This document shows positions 17,769 through 25,213 of a stretch of DNA of 64,000 nucleotides, in pieces; positions within the stretch are counted from its first letter, which is position 1, and each line of letters opens with the position of its first letter. The stretch lies in assembly GCA_945889005.1 (NCBI GenBank), contig CAMDBI010000005.1:62001-126000 (forward strand), in the 5' to 3' direction. A program made the translations under genes and the position numbers. Source of the stretch: Bacteroides fragilis. Lineage in GTDB: Bacteria; Bacteroidota; Bacteroidia; Bacteroidales; DTGW01. The notes below the pieces were generated by a model. It saw nothing but the letters and a program-made list of their open reading frames with translations. It ran no database searches and was not told the origin of the DNA.

Positions 17769-18650
17769 TTAAAATGCAATACCATCTATTAATAGTTTTT
17801 CATATTCTTTCGATAGATGAGTTGTCCAACCTATTAAGTAACTGGTAAGTGGACCTATCTCTAGTTTATAAATATTTTTGGCATATGGGTCTTGCATTGC
17901 ATCGTTGGGTAGCAACTTGTTTGCATATTCAATTTTCGAATCGCTTTTTCGATAAACACTTTTAAAAAGTGGTGCAGCTCCAAACAAGCCTAGAATATTG
18001 TGAGATATTTCAGAGGGATACTTGTAACTAACAATGGCAAACTCTACATCGTCGGTCGAGAAGGTGTTGACTGCAACCGAAATATCGACTCTGTAGTAAT
18101 TGTTAACCATAAAAACTAATGCTACACTTTCTACATTGTATTCGTCGCGCAAATAGGCAATTAAACGTTCTTTGGTTCGGAGGGTTTTCACTTCCGGAAT
18201 ACCATCTTTGGGGTTAAGGTTAAATGTGGTGCCTACCTTTTTGGCAATATCATCGGCCCAATCGTTTAGGGCAATCATTCCCTTTTTTACCGATGGTTCG
18301 TATACCGTATTTTTAACAGACCCATTGGGAAGGTTTTTTGTAACCGTAGCATATGGCTTACCAATATAATAATTGGTTTTTAGTGTAAGTTGAATATGAT
18401 TTTTGTTGGCTTGTTCCGAAATCCATTTAGCTGCAATTGATATGGAATCGAGAGTCGAACGAATGTCAAAATCTGTCCAAGGCGATGTTTCTTTTGTGTC
18501 TATAAATATAAAGTATAGAAGTACATCGCCTTTTAGTTCTTTACATACATTTTTATACATTGCCTTTTTAAAATCGACATGCTTTAATATAGGAGACGCT
18601 GTTAATAAAAAAATAGAGCAAAATATGATGAATCGTAAGAAAAATTTCAT
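17769..18650 (-). CDS. Secreted metalloprotease-like protein lacking the catalytic residues
   Basis: 293 residues with an N-terminal hydrophobic signal (~1-20). Residues 216-225 read SHNILGLFGA. In related zincin-like secreted proteins of Bacteroidota this place is typically an HExxH site followed by LFGA, then a short NDxM stretch and an IGW end. Here the later parts are kept (LPNDAMQDPY ~243-252, LTSYLIGW near the end), but the catalytic Glu is Asn218 and the second zinc His is Gly221. That suggests a pseudoprotease fold, perhaps binding rather than cutting. The match to the zincin pattern is my own reading, not a search result. Confidence 0.6.
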   Translation of the reverse strand: MKFFLRFIIFCSIFLLTASPILKHVDFKKAMYKNVCKELKGDVLLYFIFIDTKETSPWTDFDIRSTLDSISIAAKWISEQANKNHIQLTLKTNYYIGKPYATVTKNLPNGSVKNTVYEPSVKKGMIALNDWADDIAKKVGTTFNLNPKDGIPEVKTLRTKERLIAYLRDEYNVESVALVFMVNNYYRVDISVAVNTFSTDDVEFAIVSYKYPSEISHNILGLFGAAPLFKSVYRKSDSKIEYANKLLPNDAMQDPYAKNIYKLEIGPLTSYLIGWTTHLSKEYEKLLIDGIAF

Positions 18651-18751
18651 GTATTAAGGTGGTTTAAAATTCAGTTTACTACAAATATATAAATTAAGTT
18701 TAATTTCTAAATACTTGTTGCGCTTATTAATGTTCAAATATTCAAAAAAAA

Positions 18752-19402
18752 CTATTTATTTTCCAAGAAAAACTTACATACCGATGAAAGTCCACACTCG
18801 TTACACTTAGGTTTTCGGGCTGTGCAAACGTACCTGCCATGAAGTATAAGCCAATGGTGAGCCTTTGGGCGTAAATCGTTCGGAATATTATCCGATAGTT
18901 GTTTTTCGCATTCGAGCGGAGTTTTTGCTTTTTGAGTTAGACCAATACGAGCCGAAACTCTAAATACATGCGTATCGACTGCTATTACAGGTTTGTCGAA
19001 AAGTACCGATGCCAATACATTTGCAGTTTTTCGACCAATTCCAGGAATTTCTTGCAATCGATCTACGTTGTCGGGCAATTGACCATTGAAATTGTTGATT
19101 ATGCTCTGAGACATGCCTTTAAGGTTTTTGGCTTTATTATTTGGATACGAAATGTTTCGAATATGTGAAAAAATATCTTCGACAGTCGCTGTTGCTAAAG
19201 ATTCAACTGTTGGAAATGATCGAAAAAATGCTGGAGTAGTCATATTTACTCGTTTGTCGGTACACTGAGCAGATAGGATTACTGCAACAGTTAGTTCATA
19301 GGGATTTTGGTAGTGAAGCTCTGTTTCTGCAACAGGCATCGTTTTTTCAAAATAATTAATAGTAAATTTATATAAATCTTTAGTATTCAATTTTTTATGC
19401 AT
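18752..19402 (-). CDS. nth: Endonuclease III
   Basis: 216 residues, normal length. The helix-hairpin-helix with catalytic Lys is in EIPGIGRKTANVLA (~115-128), the catalytic Asp in AVDTHVFRVSARIGL (~138-152), and the C-terminal [4Fe-4S] loop is CTARKPKCNECGLSSVC (Cys-x6-Cys-x2-Cys-x5-Cys). It removes oxidised pyrimidines and cuts abasic sites in base-excision repair. It is divergent from the pheA leader region. Confidence 0.96.
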   Translation of the reverse strand: MHKKLNTKDLYKFTINYFEKTMPVAETELHYQNPYELTVAVILSAQCTDKRVNMTTPAFFRSFPTVESLATATVEDIFSHIRNISYPNNKAKNLKGMSQSIINNFNGQLPDNVDRLQEIPGIGRKTANVLASVLFDKPVIAVDTHVFRVSARIGLTQKAKTPLECEKQLSDNIPNDLRPKAHHWLILHGRYVCTARKPKCNECGLSSVCKFFLENK

Positions 19403-19439
19403 TAATTTAGAGTAGTTACAAATAAAATTAATAAAAGCT

Positions 19440-19471
19440 ATTGTTTTTTAAATTACCATTTTGTAAGTTTG
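19440..19471 (+). promoter_or_regulatory. Promoter of the pheA leader
   Basis: TTG at 19441-19443, a 20-base spacer, and TAAGTTTG at 19464-19471, a perfect TAnnTTTG -7 box. Transcription should start near 19478, 15-16 bases before the leader peptide ATG at 19494. Confidence 0.7.
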
Positions 19472-19493
19472 CAAACGTAAACAAAAAAACAAT

Positions 19494-19568
19494 ATGTCTG
19501 TTTTAGCTTCTTTAGTTGGATATTTTTATTTCTACTTTTTTTTTGCAACTCAAAAAAGCAGGGACTGA
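19494..19568 (+). CDS. pheL: Phe/Tyr-rich leader peptide of the pheA operon
   Basis: A 24-codon frame starting ATG TCT GTT and ending GAC TGA. Residues 10-17 are YFYFYFFF: eight consecutive aromatic codons, five Phe and three Tyr. It lies between a Bacteroidota-type promoter and an intrinsic terminator, directly before prephenate dehydratase. This is the classical layout of a ribosome-mediated attenuator. When charged Phe/Tyr tRNA is scarce, the ribosome should stall in the aromatic run and leave the antiterminator arm at 19561-19566 free. The peptide itself is not expected to have another function. The role is inferred from layout, codons and RNA pairing. Confidence 0.85.
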   Translation: MSVLASLVGYFYFYFFFATQKSRD

Positions 19569-19632
19569 TATGATTTTGACAAAACGAAAAAATTAAAATA
19601 TAAAAAGTCCCGGTCTTAAGCCGGGATTTTTT
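19561..19632 (+). terminator. Transcription attenuator with competing antiterminator
   Basis: Terminator: TCCCGG (19608-19613), loop TCTTAAG, CCGGGA (19621-19626), then six T residues (19627-19632); flanking A/T bases lengthen the stem. Antiterminator: GGGACT (19561-19566) can pair with AGTCCC (19606-19611), which destroys the terminator stem. The GGGACT arm overlaps the last codons of the leader peptide, so a ribosome reaching the stop codon masks it and the terminator forms. Confidence 0.85.
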
Positions 19633-19655
19633 GTTTCACAAACTTCATATATATT

Positions 19656-20513
19656 ATGGTTACAAAGAAAACGCTTAAAAGAATTGCCATTCAAGGTGGA
19701 TATGGTGCCTTTCACGAAATAGCAGCCAAACATTTTTTCGAAAATGAAGAAATTGAAATTATACCAGCCAATACGTTTAAAGATTTATTTAAATCGCTCA
19801 AAAACAACCATGCCGATTTAGGTATTATGGCTATCGAAAATTCACTTGCTGGTAGTTTATTGCCCAATTATAGCTTGTTGCAAGACTCAAATATGAAAGT
19901 AATAGGCGAGGTTTATCTTCGTATAAAGCAGAATTTAGCAGCACTACCTGGCGAAACTATTGAATCTATTAAAGAAGTATATTCGCATCCGGTTGCTATA
20001 CTTCAGTGTCAATTGTTTTTCGACAATTACCCTCATATTACTGTTGTCGATAGCATAGATACTGCTCTTAGTGCAAAAGATATTGCCGAAAATAAAAAGA
20101 AGGGCGTGGGTGCGATTTGTTCTAAGATGGCTGCCGATAAGTATGGTCTTAATATTTTGGCCGAAAGTATTGAAACCAATAAAATGAATTATACTCGTTT
20201 TTTAATATTGTCCGATAAAATTGGGTACCACAAGGTCGATAAAAATGTAAATAAAGCGTCACTTACTTTTGCCTTGCAAGATAAAAGCGGTAGCTTATCG
20301 AAGGTATTGTCTATTCTATCGTATTACGATATTAATCTTACAAAAATTCAGTCGATGCCTTTGGTTGGGCGCGATTGGGAGTATCAATTCTTTATCGATG
20401 TTATAATTACCGACTATGTTATGTATAGACAGGCTCTAGATGCAATCCGCCCTTTTACATCGCATCTCGATATTATGGGCGAATATTCTAAAGGGAAAAC
20501 AGTTTTTGAATAA
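19656..20513 (+). CDS. pheA: Prephenate dehydratase
   Basis: 285 residues. The prephenate dehydratase domain covers ~8-185 (IQGGYGAFHEIAAKHFF; conserved Thr-Arg-Phe in NYTRFLIL). A C-terminal ACT domain (~200-275; LQDKSGSLSKVLSILSYYDI) is the usual phenylalanine-binding regulatory domain. It converts prephenate to phenylpyruvate. There is no fused chorismate mutase; that activity is on the next gene product. It heads the aromatic operon and lies 24 bp after the attenuator terminator, so it should be controlled by Phe/Tyr supply at transcription and by Phe at the protein. Confidence 0.95.
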   Translation: MVTKKTLKRIAIQGGYGAFHEIAAKHFFENEEIEIIPANTFKDLFKSLKNNHADLGIMAIENSLAGSLLPNYSLLQDSNMKVIGEVYLRIKQNLAALPGETIESIKEVYSHPVAILQCQLFFDNYPHITVVDSIDTALSAKDIAENKKKGVGAICSKMAADKYGLNILAESIETNKMNYTRFLILSDKIGYHKVDKNVNKASLTFALQDKSGSLSKVLSILSYYDINLTKIQSMPLVGRDWEYQFFIDVIITDYVMYRQALDAIRPFTSHLDIMGEYSKGKTVFE

Positions 20514-20538
20514 TAGTTTAAAAAAATTGAAAATAACA

Positions 20539-20613
20539 GTAGTCGAGTAGTCGAGTAGTTGAGTAGAAAAGGTCTACTCAACTACTCGACTACACTGCTA
20601 CACAACTACAATT
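20539..20613 (+). repeat. Octameric fold-back repeat (GTAGTCGA / CTACTCGA)
   Basis: Words GTAGTCGA, GTAGTCGA, GTAGTTGA, GTAGAAAA are followed by CTACTCAA, CTACTCGA, CTACACTG, CTACACAA, CTACAATT. Bases 20547-20567 and 20573-20593 form a perfect 21-bp inverted repeat with a 5-base loop (AAAGG). No T-tract follows, so it is not a normal terminator. It lies inside the aromatic operon between pheA and the DAHP synthase gene. Confidence 0.9.
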
Positions 20614-20619
20614 AATACG

Positions 20620-21705
20620 ATGGAACAAAAATTTGATTTACAGCCTTTTACTTTTGAAGGAGTTTCGACCAAACGTCCGTTGATAATGGCTGGGCCATGT
20701 AGTGCTGAGAGCGAAACACAGGTTTTGGATACTGCAAAAAGATTGGCCGCCAATAATGTTAAAATATTTAGAGCCGGAATTTGGAAACCTCGTACCAGGC
20801 CCGGTCAATTTGAAGGTCTTGGTACTACTGCCTTGCCTTGGATGAAAATGGTGAAGGAAGAAACAAAAATGTACACTGCTACTGAGGTTGCCAATGCTAA
20901 ACATGTTTATGAAGCATTGAAATGGGGTATTGACATTTTATGGATAGGGGCACGAACCACTGCAAATCCATTTTCTGTGCAAGAAATTGCCGATGCTCTT
21001 AGAGGTGTCGATATTGCAGTGATGGTAAAAAATCCGGTAAATCCCGATTTAGAACTTTGGATGGGTGCATTGGAACGATTATATATGTGCGGAATTACTC
21101 GTTTGGCAGCTTGTCACAGAGGATTTTCAATATTCGAAAAACAAGAATTTAGAAACGACCCTAACTGGCAAATTCCTATTGCCTTAAAAACACGTATGCC
21201 CAATATGCCTGTTATCACAGACCCAAGTCATATTTGTGGCAATCGAACAGGTTTACTTTCGGTTTCTCAAACAGCCATGGATCTTAATTTCGACGGTCTT
21301 ATTATCGAAACACATCCAGATCCCGACAAAGCATGGAGCGATGCCAAACAACAAATTACACCTGAAGCATTGAGCGAGTTGCTTTCGAAACTCGTTATTC
21401 GCGAAGCAGAAGAAAATGTTCAATCGAGCGAGCATACGTTAGAAGATTTACGTCAGAAGATCGATAAAATCGACGATTCAATTCTTGATATTTTCGAAAA
21501 ACGTATGATTGTCGCCGAGCAAATAGGTCAATACAAAAAAGATCATAATTTGTCGATATTACAATCGAAACGTTGGGAAGAAATTCTTCAAAAACGTATT
21601 GCAATGAGCGCAAAGAAAAATCTTAGTGCTGAATTTACAGATACTATTTTTAAAGCAATACATCAAGAATCAATCAATCACCAAACTAAAATAATGAACT
21701 CTTAA
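20620..21705 (+). CDS. Bifunctional DAHP synthase / chorismate mutase
   Basis: 361 residues. Residues ~1-265 are a type I-beta-like DAHP synthase (AGPCSAES, FRAGIWKPRTRPGQFEG, IGARTTANPF, DPSHICGNR). Residues ~275-355 are an AroQ chorismate mutase (LEDLRQKIDKIDDSILDIFE, followed by RWEEIL). The enzyme starts the shikimate pathway and also makes prephenate from chorismate, feeding pheA upstream and tyrA downstream. In such fusions the mutase domain often serves as the feedback sensor for prephenate. The gene follows a perfect 21-bp hairpin repeat and its stop codon touches the next repeat. Confidence 0.95.
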   Translation: MEQKFDLQPFTFEGVSTKRPLIMAGPCSAESETQVLDTAKRLAANNVKIFRAGIWKPRTRPGQFEGLGTTALPWMKMVKEETKMYTATEVANAKHVYEALKWGIDILWIGARTTANPFSVQEIADALRGVDIAVMVKNPVNPDLELWMGALERLYMCGITRLAACHRGFSIFEKQEFRNDPNWQIPIALKTRMPNMPVITDPSHICGNRTGLLSVSQTAMDLNFDGLIIETHPDPDKAWSDAKQQITPEALSELLSKLVIREAEENVQSSEHTLEDLRQKIDKIDDSILDIFEKRMIVAEQIGQYKKDHNLSILQSKRWEEILQKRIAMSAKKNLSAEFTDTIFKAIHQESINHQTKIMNS

Positions 21706-21805
21706 TTCGTGTTTAGTGCATCGTGCTTAGTGTATCGTATTTCACGAATCACGAATCACGGTTCACTGACAACGAATCACGGTTCACTGACAACGAATCA
21801 CGAAT
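21705..21805 (+). repeat. Heptameric fold-back repeat (ATTCGTG / CACGAAT)
   Basis: Words ATTCGTG, TTTAGTG, CATCGTG, CTTAGTG, TATCGTA run from 21705. After three bases, nine inverted-type heptamers follow from 21743: CACGAAT, CACGAAT, CACGGTT, CACTGAC, AACGAAT, CACGGTT, CACTGAC, AACGAAT, CACGAAT. The first word shares its first base with the stop codon of the DAHP synthase gene. The ...GTG words face CAC... words, so the transcript can fold back. Confidence 0.9.
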
Positions 21806-21809
21806 TAAA

Positions 21810-22850
21810 ATGGAACAATTTACAATTGATACAGGAGGACAAATTTCCAAAATACTTTTGGGCGAAAGCATCGAAAATTTCGTAAATTATATCCCCAAAG
21901 CTAAGAAAACTATTATTGTAACCGATGCTAATATAATTAAACACTATTCAAAGTGTTTTTCGCAATTTCCTGTTATAGAAATATCGATGGGAGAGGACAA
22001 TAAAACTCTTTCGACTGTAGATTATATAATGGAGCGACTTGTAGAACTCGAAGCCGACCGAACAACCTATATAGTTGGTATTGGTGGAGGCATAGTTTGT
22101 GATGTAACTGGTTTTGCAGCTTCTATTTATATGCGTGGTTTGCGATTTGGCTTTGTTTCTACAACACTATTATCGATGGTCGATGCCAGTGTTGGCGGGA
22201 AAAATGGTGTAAACCACCGTGGATACAAAAATATGGTGGGCACTTTTAACCAACCCGAATTTGTAATTTGCGACTATATGTTGCTACTAACCCTCGATCG
22301 ACAAGAGTATCTTGGTGGTTTTGGCGAAATAATTAAACACGCAGCCATTAAAGATGCAGCCATGTTCGATTACATGGAGCAAAATAGCAATAAGGCATTG
22401 AATTACGACTTTGAAGTTATTCATCAGCTTATTAGAGATTCGATTGTGATAAAATCGCGAGTCGTTGAACAAGATGAAAAGGAAAGTGGAGAACGCAAGA
22501 AATTGAATTTTGGACACACCTTTGCTCATTCGCTCGAAAAACATACGAATCTTTCGCATGGTCAGGCTGTAGCTGTTGGTATGGTATATGCTTCGCGTAT
22601 GTCGGCCAATATAGGACTTATTTCAAATGCCGACGCAGATAGAATAAAAAAACTGGTTACTGCTTATCAATTGCCATGCGAATCAAGCATCGATAGCAAA
22701 ACCCTATTCGATGGCATGAAAAAAGACAAAAAACGAGAAGGGGATGGAGTACATCTCATTCTTTTGCAAAAAATTGGAGAGGCAATTATCAAAAGTTTAA
22801 CATATAATCAATTGGAGGAAGCAATCGATGATTTGCACTGCACTAAGTAG
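21810..22850 (+). CDS. aroB: 3-dehydroquinate synthase
   Basis: 346 residues from the ATG at 21810. An upstream in-frame ATG at 21723 would add 29 residues encoded entirely by the periodic repeat, so it is rejected. NAD-binding motif VGIGGGIVCDVTGFAASIYM, metal/substrate region STTLLSMVDASVGGKNGVN and zinc-binding histidines in LNFGHTFAHSLE are all present. It closes DAHP into 3-dehydroquinate, step two of the shikimate pathway. Its last 23 bases overlap the start of aroD, so the two are translationally coupled. Confidence 0.95.
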   Translation: MEQFTIDTGGQISKILLGESIENFVNYIPKAKKTIIVTDANIIKHYSKCFSQFPVIEISMGEDNKTLSTVDYIMERLVELEADRTTYIVGIGGGIVCDVTGFAASIYMRGLRFGFVSTTLLSMVDASVGGKNGVNHRGYKNMVGTFNQPEFVICDYMLLLTLDRQEYLGGFGEIIKHAAIKDAAMFDYMEQNSNKALNYDFEVIHQLIRDSIVIKSRVVEQDEKESGERKKLNFGHTFAHSLEKHTNLSHGQAVAVGMVYASRMSANIGLISNADADRIKKLVTAYQLPCESSIDSKTLFDGMKKDKKREGDGVHLILLQKIGEAIIKSLTYNQLEEAIDDLHCTK

Positions 22851-23460
22851 TAAGGACTTTGAAATGACTCGAAAACTTGCATCACAATGTGAGTTGGCCG
22901 AAATACGTATCGATCTTTCTGAATTTACTAAGGAACAAGTAAAAGAGCTTTTTTCTTTTCATAAAAACCTTGTGGCAACTTGTCGACCCGGGAAATTGTC
23001 GGAACAAGAGCGTAAAGAATTGCTTTACAAAGCAATTGAAAATGGTGCAAAGTATGTCGATATAGAAATAGAAAGCGACAACGAATTTAAAAAAGAATTA
23101 ATAACTTTGGCTCGTAAGCACAAGTGTTGGGTCATAATTTCATATCATAATTTTGAACTTACCCCTACCCGTGAGGAACTTGAAAGTATTGTTTCGCAAT
23201 GTTTCATTCAAGGAGCCGATGTCGCAAAGGTTGCAACAATGATTCAAAAGCCTTCGGACAATGCCGATATTCTTTCTCTTTTTACACAAGGCAAACGAAT
23301 AGTAGCAATTGGCATGGGACAATTAGGAAAAATTACACGTGTTGCTGCACCCATGCTCGGTGCAGAGTTTACTTTTGCTGCTTCTTCCGACGGTCGGGTT
23401 ACTGCACTGGGTCAGGTAAGCGATGTTGAATTGAAAAAGTTAATAGAATTAATAAAGTAA
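22828..23460 (+). CDS. aroD: Type I 3-dehydroquinate dehydratase
   Basis: 210 residues. Type I motifs in order: AEIRIDL (~24-30), VATCRPG (~49-55), YVDIEIES (~71-78), IISYHNFELTP with the catalytic His (~105-115), ADVAKVATM with the Schiff-base Lys (~130-138), and GMGQLGKITRVAAPMLG (~160-176). It forms 3-dehydroshikimate. It is shorter than the ~250-residue enterobacterial enzyme but all catalytic parts are present. It overlaps aroB by 23 bases. An octameric repeat begins right after its stop. Confidence 0.93.
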   Translation: MICTALSSKDFEMTRKLASQCELAEIRIDLSEFTKEQVKELFSFHKNLVATCRPGKLSEQERKELLYKAIENGAKYVDIEIESDNEFKKELITLARKHKCWVIISYHNFELTPTREELESIVSQCFIQGADVAKVATMIQKPSDNADILSLFTQGKRIVAIGMGQLGKITRVAAPMLGAEFTFAASSDGRVTALGQVSDVELKKLIELIK

Positions 23461-23463
23461 TTT

Positions 23464-23495
23464 GAAAATGAGCAAATGTGCAAATTTGAAAATGG
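23464..23495 (+). repeat. Octameric periodic repeat (GAAAATGA words)
   Basis: Four 8-base words: GAAAATGA, GCAAATGT, GCAAATTT, GAAAATGG, beginning 3 bp after the aroD stop. The 19 bases at 23476-23494 are identical to 4280-4298, another gene end 19 kb away. Confidence 0.8.
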
Positions 23496-23537
23496 TATTT
23501 TTTTCAACTGCTCGTTTACTAAAAAGATTTTAATAAT

Positions 23538-24527
23538 ATGAATAGTTTTGGTAATCAATACAGAATAAGCATTTTTGGCGAATCGCATGGGCCAATAGTT
23601 GGAGTAACTATTGGAGGCTGTCCGTCTGGTTTACCGCTCAATGAAGAAGATTTTATGAGCGATTTGTTGCGCCGAAAGAGTGGTTCTAAAGGAACCACCC
23701 CCCGTCAGGAAGCTGATTTGCCAAAGATTGTGACTGGTGTATTTAATGGACATACAACGGGCGCTCCTTTAACTGTACTTTTTGAGAATACCAATACCCG
23801 TTCGGGCGACTATGCCGAGTTTAGAGATATACCTCGTCCGGGACATGCCGACTTTGTTGCATCGCAGAAGTATGGCGGATTCGAAGATTATCGTGGAGGA
23901 GGACATTTCTCTGCACGTCTTACTCTCGGTCTTGTTGCAGCTGGGGTGGTTGCCAAAAAACTTATAAACCCAATTGATATCAATGCTCAGCTTATAGAAG
24001 CAGGAGGAATTAAAGATATTGAGAAAGCTATAGACCTGGCTATTGCCGAAAACGACTCAATTGGCGGGGTTATCGAATGTCGTGCTCAAAATATGCCTAT
24101 TGGTATTGGTGAGCCTTATTTCGATTCTATCGAATCGCTATTGGCGCACATGATATTTACCATTCCTGCCACCCGAGGAATCGAATTTGGTACCGGCTTT
24201 GAAGCCGCTCGCATGAAAGGCAGCGAACACAACGATACGTTTATTGGCAAAGATGGTAAAACCAAAACAAATCATGCCGGTGGCATAAATGGTGGAATTA
24301 GTAATGGTAACGAATTGGTATTCAGAGTGGCCATTAAACCAACTTCTTCTACATCCCAAAAACAACAAACCTTAAATTTCAAATCGGGCGAAATAACCGA
24401 TTTTGTCGTTAAGGGTCGTCACGATACATGCGTGGCACTTAGAGCTCCGGTTATTGTCGAAGCTGTAACTGCTATCGTTATTGCCGATTTAATGCTGCAA
24501 AGTCAGAAAATAAAGAAAATTGTGTAA
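23538..24527 (+). CDS. aroC: Chorismate synthase
   Basis: 329 residues, about 30 shorter than common AroC (~360). N-terminal signature GESHGPIVGVTIGGCPSGLP (~13-32), RPGHAD and GGGHFSARLT in the FMN/EPSP site, ATRGIEFGTGFEAA, and the C-terminal GRHDTC and R-AP-V-EA region are all visible. It makes chorismate from EPSP using reduced FMN. The shortening appears spread over the middle and C-terminus, with no frame break. aroA, aroE and aroK are not in the window. Confidence 0.95.
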   Translation: MNSFGNQYRISIFGESHGPIVGVTIGGCPSGLPLNEEDFMSDLLRRKSGSKGTTPRQEADLPKIVTGVFNGHTTGAPLTVLFENTNTRSGDYAEFRDIPRPGHADFVASQKYGGFEDYRGGGHFSARLTLGLVAAGVVAKKLINPIDINAQLIEAGGIKDIEKAIDLAIAENDSIGGVIECRAQNMPIGIGEPYFDSIESLLAHMIFTIPATRGIEFGTGFEAARMKGSEHNDTFIGKDGKTKTNHAGGINGGISNGNELVFRVAIKPTSSTSQKQQTLNFKSGEITDFVVKGRHDTCVALRAPVIVEAVTAIVIADLMLQSQKIKKIV

Positions 24528-24643
24528 TGAACTACTTATTTATTGTAATAAGTTGAAAATATTACATTACCCTATGAAATAAATTTTATTTTAAAGCTTT
24601 GATGCGCTGAACTTCTGTATTTAGTAATAAAAAATTTTTTGAA

Positions 24644-25213
24644 ATGATTACATTACCAAAAAAATTAAGAAAGATAGAGGATGAAGAATGGCGTGAAGTG
24701 CCCAATTCGAATGGTCGATATTGGGTAAGCAACTATGGTCGAATTAAATCTTTTACGTATGATAAAATTGAGGGTGAAATAAGGAAGCAAACCCCGGTGA
24801 AAGGCTTTAATTCCATTAAATTTAATATTAACAAAAAAAAAGTTGCCTATTATACTCATAAATTGGTAGCCGAATTGTGGCTCGAAAAGCCTGAGGATGG
24901 AGCAGATCATGTCATCCACAAGGATTGGAACAAAAAAAATAATCATTACTCCAATTTGCAGTATGCTGGTAAAGAAGAAGTTGCAAAGCGTACAGCCGAA
25001 TATTTGAAAGGTGTTTATGCCAATCCGCGAAGACCCAAAAATATTTCACGGGCAAAGCTTACACCCAAGCATGTTGTTATGATTAAAAAACTATTGAACA
25101 AAAAAGTTCCCAATGTGGTAATTTCTAAGATGTTTTTAATAAGCGAGATGCAAGTTACACGAATTAAACGTGGTGAAAATTGGGGGCAAATACAAGTGGA
25201 TGAAAATGAATAA
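24644..25213 (+). CDS. HNH/NUMOD4-like putative endonuclease inside the aromatic operon
   Basis: 189 residues. Residues ~14-40 read EEWREVPNSNGRYWVSNYGR, the NUMOD4 module found in homing endonucleases. An HNH-like region follows (HKLVAELWLEKP, DHVIHKDWNKKNNHYSNLQY, ~72-106). The C-terminus (KLTPKHVVMIKKLLNK ... ISEMQVTRIKRGENWG) looks like a helix-turn-helix DNA-binding tail. All point to a DNA-binding homing-type nuclease, though the HNH core is somewhat diverged. It sits between aroC and tyrA and overlaps tyrA by 14 bases, so it is transcribed with amino acid biosynthesis genes. No intron or intein is visible around it. Confidence 0.75.
   Translation: MITLPKKLRKIEDEEWREVPNSNGRYWVSNYGRIKSFTYDKIEGEIRKQTPVKGFNSIKFNINKKKVAYYTHKLVAELWLEKPEDGADHVIHKDWNKKNNHYSNLQYAGKEEVAKRTAEYLKGVYANPRRPKNISRAKLTPKHVVMIKKLLNKKVPNVVISKMFLISEMQVTRIKRGENWGQIQVDENE

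Noticed and set aside
20547-20593. Intrinsic terminator between pheA and DAHP synthase
   Set aside because: The 21-bp hairpin is perfect but lacks a following T-tract, and the downstream genes seem to belong to the same operon.
21723-21809. Longer aroB start at 21723
   Set aside because: The extra 29 residues come only from the periodic repeat and do not belong to AroB; the ATG at 21810 gives a normal N-terminus.
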